25,383 bases of DNA from Chromera velia (lineage: Eukaryota > Sar > Chromeraceae). The position numbers and the translations under genes are program-made. Position 1 is the stretch's first letter, and each line of letters starts with the position of its first letter. Positions 1 through 9,674 of this stretch are shown here, piece after piece. The DNA lies in NCBI GenBank assembly GCA_018398765.1, contig JAHBMJ010001483.1:86180-111562 (forward strand). Reading direction: 5' to 3'. The notes beneath the pieces are model-generated. The model did no database searches. It was not told the DNA's origin and worked only from the letters and a program-made list of their open reading frames with translations.

Positions 1-20
1 GGGGGGGGGGGGGGGAGGGG
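1..20. repeat. G homopolymer at left window edge
   Basis: Positions 1-20 are almost all G, with one A at 16. A comparable G-run closes the window at the right. This is most simply an assembly break at a homopolymer. Confidence 0.9.
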
Positions 21-64
21 CACACACATGAGGGAGAGGAAGAACGAAGTCACACAGATGCGCA

Positions 65-176
65 GCGAGAGCGAGAGCGAGAGCGAGAGCGAGAGCGAGA
101 GCGAGAGCGAGAGCGAGAGCGAGAGCGAGAGCGAGAGCGAGAGCGAGAGCGAGAGCGAGAGCGAGAGCGAGAGAGC
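65..176. repeat. (GAGAGC)n hexanucleotide array
   Basis: A near-perfect run of GAGAGC units covers about 112 bp (roughly 18 copies). It lies just upstream of the first recognisable CDPK exon, so it is probably in an intron or the 5' region of that gene. Confidence 0.95.
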
Positions 177-225
177 AAGAGGGAGAGAGAGGTGATCATT
201 TCCATTTTTGCCTTTGTGCCTTCAG

Positions 226-1061
226 GCAAAATCCAGGACAGCTACGAGTTCGTGAAGAAACTCGGCCAGGGCGCGTTTGGAGGTCTGTTCAGTTCTTTCC
301 TCTTTTCTCTGGCAGCATACGCACAATTTCATGTCTCTTGAGATCTTTCTGCCTTAAGTGGAGAGAAGCACGGACGAATATGCCATCCGGGAGACTTCTT
401 GACAGACTCTCTCTCTCTATGGTCTGCACTTTTCCTTTTCTTCTATTCTTTTCACGCGGCCTTCGGGACGGAAGAGCAGAGAGAGCGCAAGGGGGAATAG
501 GGTGTGTGTGCGGTTTGGCCAGTCTGTCCATCTGTTCGTGTGTGAGTGTGTCTTTTGCATGCGTCTTTTGACTGGTTGCCACATCCATACACGGCTCCTG
601 GCGATCTGCCCTCATGCTGCCCTTTTTGGAATGCCCTCACCTCATCTGATCTCATCTGATGCAGAGGTGTTCCTCGTGACGGAGAAGAGCTCGGGTCGGC
701 AGAGGGTCTGCAAAACCGTCAGCAAGGTAAGTCGGCAGGCGGGTCTGGTTGTCTCTGTGTCAGACCGAGGGACCAGCAGATTTTTAGTGGTCTCCTTTCG
801 GTGTGCAGGCTGGGGAGAGGATGGATGCTCTTCATGGTTTCTTCCCCTTGTCGCTCAACGCCTTTCTCGGGAAAGAAAAAGAACAAAATCCATGTGTTCG
901 GCGGTGGATCTCTACATTTCTCTCTCCCTGGTGTGTCTGCGTATCCGTGTCTCTCTGTGTGTATCTGTGAGTATGTGTGCAGTCGAATGCGGGGGGGACT
1001 CCGTTGGACGAGGTGAAGGATGAGGTAAGTGTCCTTCTTCCTCCCTTGCTTTTTTCCTTTC

Positions 1062-1103
<42 letters not shown>

Positions 1104-1173
1104 TCTGAGTCTGCCTGATATTCTTTTTTTCATCGATTCTTCCTGTCGGTCTGTCATTCTTTCTGTTGTTTTT

Positions 1174-1208
<35 letters not shown>

Positions 1209-3123
1209 GCTTACTTGGCTGCTGGCTTTCTTGGTGAAGAACTTGGAAGGGAGCACGGGACTGAAAAAACAAGCCACAACGATTTCTATCCATGTGCTTG
1301 ATCTGTGGCTCATCCAGATAGGAAACGCATTTGTACACCCCACTTCGCGTATTTATTATATATTAGTCAGTCCGCGCTTTCCCCGCTTGCGTGTGCATTC
1401 CTTTCTGAAGTCCGGAAGAACATTTTTTTTTCTCTCCAACAGATTCGCAAGCTCGCCATGTTGGATCACCCCAACGTACTCAGAGTCTTCGAATACTTTG
1501 AGGACTACGCGAAGCTCTACATCATCATGGAGTCAGTCAGTCGGTACCGGGAGCAGTGTCGAAAAGAGAGACTTGTGAGTGCACATACACATCTGCACCT
1601 GTACATATGCATGTGTGAAGGAAGCGCCGTCTCCTTCCGGAGTGAATCAGAGGAACACTTTTGAAGAAAAAAAGAAAAGAAGCATGCATACATGACATGA
1701 TGCACATGTACACCAACCACTGTCGGGCCAGTCCCCAGAAACAAAATTTGGCATCGACGCACGCAAAGAATCAGAATGACGACGGAACGAAACACGAGAA
1801 AGAAGTATGGCGACTCTCTGATGCGGTGCATTCTGATTGACACGGAGGGTTCGCAGGAAAGAGTTTGCTGCTTCTTGCCGTCTCTTGGTCTTTCAAATGC
1901 ATCTTTGTTCTCCTCCTTGACTCAGACAGACAGGCACATTTCAGGCTCTTCTCCTTCACTGAAGGTCGGGTGTGTGTGCATGAGTGCAAGCAACTATACA
2001 CCTCACTGCTTTGCATTCCTTTCTCTCTGCCTGCCTGCCTGCCTGCCTGCAGGCCCTCCTCGGGGGGAGAGCTTTTCGATGCCATCGAGAAGAAGGCCAA
2101 GACAGGTACGTCTGTGCGGCCGTGTGCTGGGGGGAATTGTTCTCATCTCTATGTGGGTCAGATGCCGATACTTTGCAAAAGAAGGAGAAGGAGGAGGAGG
2201 AGGAATGGGTGTACGAGAAGGAGAGAGTTGTTTTGGGTCCCGGAATGCCATGAGATACGAGGGGAATAACGGTCGGGGTAAACAGAGATGGAGTCTGAAT
2301 TATCAACCAGACAGTTTTGAAAGGAGACAGCATGGGACCGTGCTGTCATGGGATGCTTAGACTCATTGGGAATGTTTTTTTCCCTTGACTCACATCATAA
2401 CACATTTTTGTTTGTGAAAGTAGACAGACAGGCAGGAAAGGGGACAAAGACCAAAATCTTCTCGGCCTTTTCAGTGCCTCCCTTCGTGCGGAAGAGGATT
2501 GGCGACGCATCTGACGGGTTGGTTTTCCTGAGTTGTGTCAAATAAATACTCTCTTGCTTCCTGTTGAACGCGCTCGCTGCTTGAGGTGGGGTGTGTGCAG
2601 GCCAGCGCCTGTCTGAGGCTTGGGTCGCGGGTGTGTTCAAGCAGATGCTGGAGGCGATCAACTACGCGCACACGAACAACATTGCACACAAGGACCTGAA
2701 ACCTCAGAACATCCTGTTGGGTTCCGACTCCTCTGACGACGCTCCCTCAGTGGTCGTGATCGATTGGGGTCTCGCAGAGATGTTCGGCAGCACTCGCAGG
2801 GGCAGACAGGTGGGCATTCTGTTTGTCCATACATTGTGTATGTTTGTGCGTGTGGGCGCGTGTGTGTGCGAGGCACGTGTGAAAAGATGTACCTTGGTGG
2901 AGGTGTGTGGGATAACTGCTGCTTTGCGGCAGAATACTTAAACTTTCCTGCATGTTTGTGTGTACCTAATAAATCAGGACCGAAAAGCGCATTGCTTACG
3001 CAATGACGTCCAAGCTGTGGACGAACGTGTACACAGACACGTGATTGTTTCCATGCCGATGCGTGTCTCCTCTTCCTGTGTGCGTGGGTCTTCAAGCGCG
3101 TATGCATTCATGCCTGCCTACCC

Positions 3124-3156
<33 letters not shown>

Positions 3157-4702
3157 TGTGTGCAGATTGGCGGCACTCCGTACTATATGGCGCCCGAGGT
3201 CTGGATGGGCAATTATGGGTACAAGTGTGACCTCTTCTCATGCGGCGTGATTCTGTACCAACTGTTGACTGGAGAGCTCCCGTTCGAGGGAAGGTCGATT
3301 GAGGAGCTACAGCAGAAGATCCTCTACGCAGAGCCGGACTGGAATTGCCTTTCTCATGTCTCCACTGAGGCCATGACGCTGTGCAGGTGGATGCTCGCAA
3401 AGCAGGAGAGGCAACGGCCGTCTGCGCAGAATGTCAGTCAATCGAGGTACGGGAGGTGTCTCTGTCTCTTTTTTCGTGCTTCATCTCTGTCGCTGTCTGT
3501 GAGCCTTCTTTCTGTGTGTCTCGTCTTTCCTCCCTTCAGGCTCCGGACTTTTTCTTTGTCTCTCTTTCTTTCATTGTTCTTCGGATGTTGTTCGTCGGTA
3601 CAGTCCTTGTTTCTTTCACCTTGTGTGTGCGTGAGTGTGTGTACATACACACACACAGGCCCTAAAGTCCCAGTGGTTCCAGCTGGCTGCGAAGAAGGTC
3701 CAGCCCCTGGGTCAACGGGCAGTGGACGGCATCAAGGCGTTTGCAGAGAAGGTGAGAGGTCCACAGGGGGGGGGCCAAAGTTTTGAATTTGTGTACTCCT
3801 TGTTTTCTCCCTCTCCTCTCCCTCTCTCTCTTTGTCTCTGGATGTGAGTGTTAGTGTGAGTGTGAGTGTGTGTGTGTGGGTGGTGGGTGGGTGCTTTTCT
3901 GTTGTTTGTGTGCAAGACACAGGAGAGAGGGGAATCAGAAGACTGTGTGTGTGTCTTGCTGAGCAGCTCTCTCTGCCTTTCTGTCTCCTGACTTTTGCAG
4001 GACCATTTCCAGAAAACAGCTCTGACGGCCGTCGTGGCGCAACTGAGCACTTCCTCTCTGAGAGAAATCAAGTGCGTGAGTGAGTGAATGAGTGAGTGAG
4101 TGTGAGTGTGTGTGTGTGAGAGAGAGAGAGCCATCAAGTGAGGCAGCACGTGGAAAAGGGTCAAAGCAGACTGTGTGGATTGACGTCCATTGATGCAAAG
4201 AAAGTCGCCGGAAGAGAGAAAAAGAGGAAGAGTGATTAGATGATGAAGACAGAGAAGCAAAGTGATCTGGTCACCTGCACGAAGAGCCTTTTTTTTTTCT
4301 CTCCTTTGTCATAGCCACTTGTCCATCAATTTCTTTCTCTGGGGTCTCTGTCTCTTTCTTGCATTCCTTCACTCCACTCCCTGGCGAGCTCGATCAGCTG
4401 AAGGAAGAAACTCTCAACTCCGGTCGTTTAGCTAGCTCGATCAGCTGGATCGTCTCTGTGTTTTTTTCTTCTGCAGCTTTTCGCTGCCGGTTCTGCATTT
4501 GTCTGTTTTCTCTCTTCTGTGTGTGCGGCGACGCCTTCAAGGAATACGACGATGACGGAAACGGGGTCCTCGAGGAAGTGGTCAGTCGGTCGGTTGCTTG
4601 GCTGAGAGGAGGTTGGTTGGAAGTTGTGTTTTTTTGTTCCGTTTTGGGAACGATCATGAAATCCCACCCGTCGGTGCACTTTTTTCGTCGCTCTCTCTCT
4701 CT

Positions 4703-4745
<43 letters not shown>

Positions 4746-6412
4746 GGTGGGCGGGGTGGGGGTTTCTCTACGGTTTTCTTTGCCTCCCTGATTGTATTTT
4801 CTGTTGCTTCGGTCGAGAGTGCGCGAAAAAAGAAAGACCTTCCTTAATGAGGCTCTTTCCCTCTCGACGATTTTTGTTTGCCTGCAGGAGATCAGGGAGA
4901 ATGAATGCAGGAGAGAAAATGAATGCAGGAGAGAAAATGAATGCAGGAGAGAAAATGAATGCAGGAGAGAAAATGAATGCAGGAGATCCTGGGTGCCCTC
5001 AAGAAATTGGGTGTTGAGGGGGATGCAGCCAAGAAGGTCTGTTAACAGCTTCTTCCTCGCAATGGTGAAAATGGCGTTTCTTTCGACAATTTGTGAGCGT
5101 TCTGTGCACGTTTCTGCCAAGAAGGTGTTTTGTTTAGTTGATTGATAGGCGAAAAAGAAGGCTAAGACTCAGTGCACCCCAGATACAAAGGCTGTCTATG
5201 TGTTGGACAAAAGGCTTTCTGTGGGTGGGTGCCCGTTCCCTCCCACACTTCCTTCCTTCCTTCTTTGTTCCTTCCTTTTTGCTTGCAGGCGGTCGAGGCA
5301 ATGGACATGGACAAGACCGGCAAGGTGACCTACTCAGAGTTTATGGCGGCCTGCGTGTCGATGAACGCGGACCTCGTCGAGAGCACACTGTGGAGCGCTT
5401 TCAAACAATTCGATAAGGTCGGTTTTTTTTGTTTCCTTTCTTCCTCTTCGTCTTTGGAAAGAAGGCATATTGACTGAGCAAGGGTTGGTGATTGTGTTTA
5501 TTTGAAGGATCTGGAAGTCGACACTCTATTTGCACAGTCCGAGTCGCAAAGTTGCTTGGGGTTATTCAGAAGCGGGTTCCTTGAAAAAAAAAAAAAGTTT
5601 TTTGTCCTTTCTTTTTTTTTCGACGGCTTGACGAAAATGCCGGACGGGGAAGTCATGGGTGCACGCGCTTCCTTTGTCCTACCTGGATGATGGACCGACA
5701 AACAGTTTGCTGCATTTGGATTTGTGCCTACCTGTTTCTCTTTTCAAAACAAAGACATATCGCATTCTAATCTCAGTCTGTGCTTGTGCTGTGAATGAAG
5801 GACAGAAAGCAAGTGATGTGACACTCAGCAATCAATGAATGAATGGATGAATGAATGAATTGAATGATTCATCTTATCACTGCATGCAGGACGGGAGCGG
5901 TACCCTGAGTCCTGCAGAGGTGCAACAGATCCTCGGAGGGGGACAGCTGAAGCACATGCTCCCGGGAGGAAAGTCAGTCTGTCAGTCAGTCAGTCACTGT
6001 GTCGGTAGGTCGGTGCTTTTTTGACGTCGGTAGTGGTTCATTGGCAGCGTGCTGGCGATCCCTCTTGATACTTCTCTTTCTTTTTCGCTGTAACCTTGCA
6101 ATCCCTTTTTCCCCGCTCATACCCTTTTTTGATTTGGCCTGTTGGTGTGCCTGTGCCCAGTTTCAATCACATTTCCTTTCGGGCGTGTTGACATTTAATT
6201 TGCGATGTCCATCGGCTAGCTTGCCGTAATTTCTCTGCCAGTACAACAGTCAGTGTGTGTAATTCGTCCAGACGGAGAACGCCCATGAGAGGTTCTGCCT
6301 AAACGTTTGTTTGCCTGCCTGCAGGTCTGCCGAGCAGCTTGTCTCCGAGATGTCTGGAGGGAGGAGTGAGATCTCTTTCGACAACTTCAGACAGCACATC
6401 ATGGGCTGCTAG
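226..6412 (+). CDS. Calcium-dependent protein kinase (CDPK), 5' partial, multi-exon
   Basis: Ser/Thr kinase fused to EF-hands, expected to phosphorylate targets in response to Ca2+. Exons by frame and phase: 226-282, 665-726, 983-1024, 1443-1543, 2053-2105, 2601-2809, 3166-3432, 3659-3751, 4001-4075, 4389-4580 (contains an unresolved intron-like segment), 4983-5036, 5289-5417, 5890-5972, 6325-6412 (stop TAG). Kinase landmarks in order: glycine loop GQGAFGEV, catalytic Lys in VCKTVSK, GGELFDAI, catalytic loop HKDLKPQN, DWG in place of DFG, GGTPYYMAPEV, and KCDLFSCGVILY. A junction-domain-like linker follows. EF1 loop (DDDGNGVLEEVE), EF2 (DMDKTGKVTYSE, then FMAACV) and EF3 (DKDGSGTLSPAE) have good ligands. 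EF4, near the C-terminus, lacks most acidic ligands. The start codon and N-terminus lie left of the window or were not recognised. The family call is firm; the 1443-1543/2053 junction and EF1 entry are less certain. Confidence 0.93.
1063..1206. repeat. (CT)n microsatellites in CDPK intron 3
   Basis: Two CT tracts (about 1063-1096 and 1177-1206) lie in the intron between the exons at 983-1024 and 1443-1543. They match the pyrimidine-rich sense strand of most introns here. Confidence 0.85.
3126..3163. repeat. (CG)n/(GT)n microsatellite abutting a 3' splice site
   Basis: A CG run followed by a GT run leads directly into the TGCAG acceptor at 3161-3165 of the exon encoding GGTPYYMAPEV. The usual polypyrimidine tract is replaced by alternating purine/pyrimidine DNA of potentially Z-forming type. 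Confidence 0.85.
4697..4746. repeat. (CT)n-(GT)n-(GA)n compound microsatellite
   Basis: Adjacent CT, GT and GA tracts lie in the CDPK intron between the EF1 exon (ending 4580) and the exon at 4983. A similar GT/GA compound occurs at about 4096-4130 in the preceding intron. Confidence 0.85.
4899..4982 (+). repeat. 18-bp tandem repeat carrying copies of a 3' splice site
   Basis: Four 18-bp units of GAGAGAAAATGAATGCAG plus a partial leading unit end exactly at the acceptor of the exon starting 4983. Every unit ends in TGCAG followed by GAG, so each repeats the acceptor and first codon. Splicing to any of the earlier repeat copies would read GAG AGA AAA TGA, an immediate stop. A further CTGCAG-GAG at 4882-4890 is open but in the wrong frame for the downstream EF-hand. 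Only the last copy gives a sensible protein. Confidence 0.85.
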
Positions 6413-6850
6413 GCTCATCATACGGGGAGGGAGGGGATGCTTCCCGGATCGACTTTTGCTCCGTGAAGTGAAGCGCTCATTTGAGCTCAATGGGAGAATC
6501 GAATGTTGGGGCGCAGATCTGTTCCTTGACTGATATCATGGTGGATTGAGTTGGGGTCATTCTGATCCGTCCGTCGATCGATCTGTATTCGGATGCGTAT
6601 GTTGTCGTTAGGATCTTTTTCCTTTGTTCTCCATGCTGATGCGATTCTTGATTCGATTGTGCGGTCATCGAGTGACGACGCCCTCCAGATCGGCTCCAAA
6701 AAAATTGTTCTCTAGTTTCTTTCCCCCAGTCTTTATGGCCAATGAGGTGGGCCTGGTGCGGCAGTGGTGCCAAGAACTTAACTCTCTACCTTTCGTTTGC
6801 TGGCTTTTTCTGTGCATTCTAATACATTCAAAGTTAGCGCCGGAATGAGG
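6413..6850 (+). other. CDPK 3' flank, no gene recognised
   Basis: Sequence of host-like composition follows the CDPK stop and probably holds the 3' UTR. The open frames in it are short and resemble no family known to me. AT-rich DNA begins at about 6850. Confidence 0.5.
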
Positions 6851-7255
6851 TCTACTTTCAACTTCAAATAACTATATTATACGTATAAACAATTTTATAT
6901 GTGAACAGCAGTTTAATATAAGAATAGCTCGGTAATTAAGATATGACTAAACATGACCACTGGCAGCACATGCCAGCAGTGTATGGCAAATTACTAGTCT
7001 AACAACTGCACAAATGACTGTGACAAATCATGATTCATCATACAAATTACATAATATTTCAATATTAATGATTGTTTAATGACAGCTCTTTGCTATCCCC
7101 CTGATAGTATCATCTATGAGTCGGTTCGTCAACAAATAGTTGACAATAGCAACTATAGCTATATCTCTATATCTTATAGTCAGAATAGTAAACTATAACT
7201 AGAAAAAATAGTTGAAATAGTTAACTATTCTTACTATTTTATAGTTAAAAATGAA

Positions 7256-7311
7256 GCGACTATTGGAAAATAGTTAAAATAGTTCACTATTCTAACTATT
7301 GCAATAGTCGC
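7256..7311. repeat. Long hairpin in an ATAGTT-rich segment
   Basis: GCGACTATTG at the left end pairs with CAATAGTCGC at the right end. The pairing continues inward through ATAGTT/AACTAT units with few mismatches, giving a 56-nt near-palindrome. Surrounding sequence from about 7130 is dense in the same hexamer in both orientations. Confidence 0.75.
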
Positions 7312-7661
7312 CCACCCATAGATGATGAGCTACTTGAAACTCCAGAAAAAAAACAAGCCACTCATGAAATGTTAATTGGGCCGAAAAAAAAACCCTATAG
7401 GGTAATTTTCAAACAATTAAAAAAACAAACAAAAAAAAAACGCTCTCCAGACCTTTTTTTTTTTCCATAACCATGGTGGGGATGCAAAAACACTACTATA
7501 TATACTATAAGGAAACCACACATTTCTTACATGGAAAAAAAAAAAAGTATATGAAAATGATCTTTTTTTTTTTTGAAAATTATCCCTAAAAAAAACTAAA
7601 CTTGAAAAATTTTAAAAACGCAGTCGATAGAGTGTCGGGGGCTAGTCCAGGGGGTCCTCGT

Positions 7662-7897
7662 AACCCCCCTGACACTCCAGTAAACTTGAGATGCCACGCC
7701 GTAGGCGCAGCCAGACTTGAAACACCTGCGCCGCAGGCACGGCTTAACTTGAAGGTAGCGCGCCGAAGGCGTGGCCAAAATAAAGTACACTTAAAATTTT
7801 CTTATGAAAGGTGCAGACAGTCTTAAAGAAACCGCGCCGCAGGCGCGGCAAGCATTGAAAAATCCATTTGAAGACAGACTGGAGTGTCAGGGGGGTT
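7662..7897. repeat. 236-bp unit with 20-bp perfect inverted repeat and four GC palindromes
   Basis: The 20 bases at 7662-7681 are the exact reverse complement of 7878-7897. Between them lie four related GC-rich palindromes at about 7693-7712, 7726-7743, 7758-7776 and 7832-7849, several flanked by an ACTTGAA-like word. The last is perfect: CCGCGCC, loop GCA, GGCGCGG. A related AGTGTC-GGGGG sequence lies just outside at 7631-7641. It may be a miniature mobile element or a structured-RNA region. No coding function is supported. Confidence 0.75.
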
Positions 7898-8183
7898 GTC
7901 CTGGTTGCAGGGTAAATTGCAGCTTGAAATTACTAGTAGTCTTGAATTCAAGGCCCATTTTCAATAAGACATGTGCTGATAATACGACGTACTGTTTTCT
8001 AAGCTGTAACTTAGCTGTTTAAATTTCTGATAATTTAAACTTTAATTGAATTAATTTAAGAATATCAAAATCTAGATCAAAATTTAAGAATTAAATTCAA
8101 AAAATATTAATCCGTTTAATATAAGATGCAGTTGCATTTAGCGGAACATACACAAAATCCTATCCTATCCGGTATACACGCTA

Positions 8184-8561
8184 CCGCGTGTAACTTAATT
8201 AAACATTTTTAAAAAATTTAGCAAAATTTGAGGTGATTCTAGAAGCCAATCCAAGAATTACCATATCAATTTAAGTCCGTTTGGGGATAAAAATTTTAGT
8301 GAAAGCCTAAGTGTAATTCTAGCGTTTCTGAGTCTGAAATGAAAAAAAAATCAAAGTCACTTTTTAAAACTATAAAAATCACATTTTTTCCCAAAATTGT
8401 TTTTATTATTACACAATATTAACAAAGCGAAACCCACTGTAATACCTTTCAAGTAAGTGTATATGTGGTGAGTGAGTGATGACTAAAATATTAGCCAGGG
8501 GGTCTGCTTAGTTCAAAAAATTGCTAGGCAGTCAACAGGGGGGGAATTAAGTTACATACGG
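8184..8561 (+). repeat. 378-bp repeat, left copy
   Basis: It matches 11656-12033 without indels and with 6 substitutions by eye. The core reads TG...CA (TGTAACTTAATT to AATTAAGTTACA) as in LTRs, but identity extends 5 bp beyond on each side. It is AT-rich and has no credible ORF. Confidence 0.95.
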
Positions 8562-8730
8562 ATTTCGTGTGGTCCGCGTCTATTTTATGGCCCCGGAAAG
8601 CAAATTTTGCGTGCAGGCTTGTAGACGGATCCCCTGAGCATTAATTTGTTCCACTTTTTCAAAAACTAGGAAAACCATAGTAATACTATACAAAAAAGTA
8701 TAATGGATAAGTGTGTGAGATTATATTGGG

Positions 8731-9654
8731 TTAACATTGGCACCTGAGACAGAAAACTTTGTTTTTTTTCCCTGTATTACAGTGGCAGGCCCGTTTCCGC
8801 TTTTTAATCCAGCACCGTCCATCATTGAAGCACTTCCGGTGCTTTGCGCGACAAGCATCACAGGGATCGGCTTGGCACTCCCCTCTCTTTCGGGTCTTTC
8901 TCGTGTACAGCTCTTCACTGCACCGAGTGGCCCCTCCACACTTTGTGAACTCCCCCCCACAACGAAAACATCGTCCGCAAACTTGTGCCCAAAGAAGAGG
9001 TAGGACCTCTAACCAATACCCAAACCGATCTGCAAGTTTCAAGCGCCATCCAGGTCCAAAGACGTAGACAAGCTTGTGTAGAGTGTCAATTTCCTCTTTT
9101 TGGGGACTGATGCGAGAGAGAAAAGATCCCCGTACAGGAGTCTTCTCAAAAGGTCTATCTAACTTCAAAATTGTTGTCCTACACCACTCTACGACAAACA
9201 AAGCCACCATCCAGTCATTTTCCGTCTCATACCCTGGAGTTTCTGAAGGTAAAATATCTGTGACGTAAATACGCACAGACCCCCTCTTCCACACATTGAT
9301 CCATGGGGTGCCAAAATCCTTTTTCGGCGAAAGGTGATAACGAAAGTCGTCTCTCCCTCGAATTCCATACATCCGAGCATCAGCAATCTGCTTGGCCGTC
9401 TTTCCCTTGTCTCCTGACCCTACCTTTTGTACGCCAGACCACTTTCGCTTTGACTGATACCTTGCCGTCATACCAGTAGCAACATAGGAGACGACTTGTC
9501 CTGGATTCACCTTTCTTCCCGCCAACTGGTTGTGCCGCTCTTCTAAAAGTAGAATCACCTCATCTTCATCTACCCACGTGGCGACTGCTTTTCCTTTTGG
9601 CCTACAATGAGCCTGCCATACCTCTATGAACAGAGGTGGAAGGCCAAGCGACAT
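8731..9654 (-). CDS. Unrecognised 307-aa Cys-rich protein encoded by the TIR element
   Basis: I do not recognise this family. The ATG at 9652-9654 was chosen; the frame stays open upstream to a stop near 9741 without another obvious ATG. An early segment (ATWVDEDEVILLLEERHN, then TARYQSKRKW) has the W...DEDE...LL...KW spacing of Myb/SANT-like DNA-binding domains (inference). The middle is aromatic and basic (FRYHLSPKKDFGTPW, ENDWMVALFVVEW). The last roughly 80 residues contain many Cys, including CGRCFRCGG, CDACRAKHRKC and a CLRCQC end, and probably bind zinc. No DDE triad could be assigned. Being the only ORF between the TIRs, it is likely a transposase or an accessory DNA-binding protein. 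A perfect hairpin (9656-9674) lies directly upstream of the ATG. Confidence 0.7.
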   Translation of the reverse strand: MSLGLPPLFIEVWQAHCRPKGKAVATWVDEDEVILLLEERHNQLAGRKVNPGQVVSYVATGMTARYQSKRKWSGVQKVGSGDKGKTAKQIADARMYGIRGRDDFRYHLSPKKDFGTPWINVWKRGSVRIYVTDILPSETPGYETENDWMVALFVVEWCRTTILKLDRPFEKTPVRGSFLSRISPQKEEIDTLHKLVYVFGPGWRLKLADRFGYWLEVLPLLWAQVCGRCFRCGGEFTKCGGATRCSEELYTRKTRKRGECQADPCDACRAKHRKCFNDGRCWIKKRKRACHCNTGKKNKVFCLRCQC

Positions 9655-9655
9655 C

Positions 9656-9674
9656 ACGGCGGCGCAGCCGCCGT
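9656..9674 (-). repeat. Perfect 8-bp-arm hairpin just upstream of the transposon ORF start
   Basis: Arms ACGGCGGC and GCCGCCGT surround a GCA loop, ending one base from the ATG on the minus strand. It has the same shape and loop as the perfect palindrome at 7832-7848. It could impede scanning or mark a regulatory site (inference). Confidence 0.65.

Larger units (their letters stand above)
6850..8183. other. AT-rich accessory block with hairpins, no gene recognised
   Basis: Base composition changes sharply from the host-gene DNA on the left. The block holds an ATAGTT/AACTAT-rich segment (about 7130-7311), long A and T homopolymers (7377-7575), and an inverted-repeat unit with GC-rich palindromes (7662-7897). 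Short open frames across the palindromes look fortuitous. It is probably transposon-derived or long-standing intergenic DNA. Confidence 0.6.

Noticed and set aside
289-1664. Many open frames over the CDPK 5' part on both strands
   Set aside because: They span introns and microsatellites or are antisense to the exons. None resembles a protein family, and the exons give a better explanation.
4598-5145. Peptide repeats (NAGEKM or RENECR type) as a repeat protein
   Set aside because: They arise from translating the 18-bp intronic repeat in two frames. The intron model with the acceptor at 4982 restores a complete EF1 loop instead.
7391-7402. ACCCTATAGGGT as a telomere-like or regulatory palindrome
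   Set aside because: A single short palindrome among homopolymers, not repeated, and no telomeric array is present.
7602-7826. Arg/Ala-rich ORF across the GC palindromes
   Set aside because: The coding potential comes from the palindromes themselves, no start context or homology is seen, and the region has clear inverted-repeat structure.
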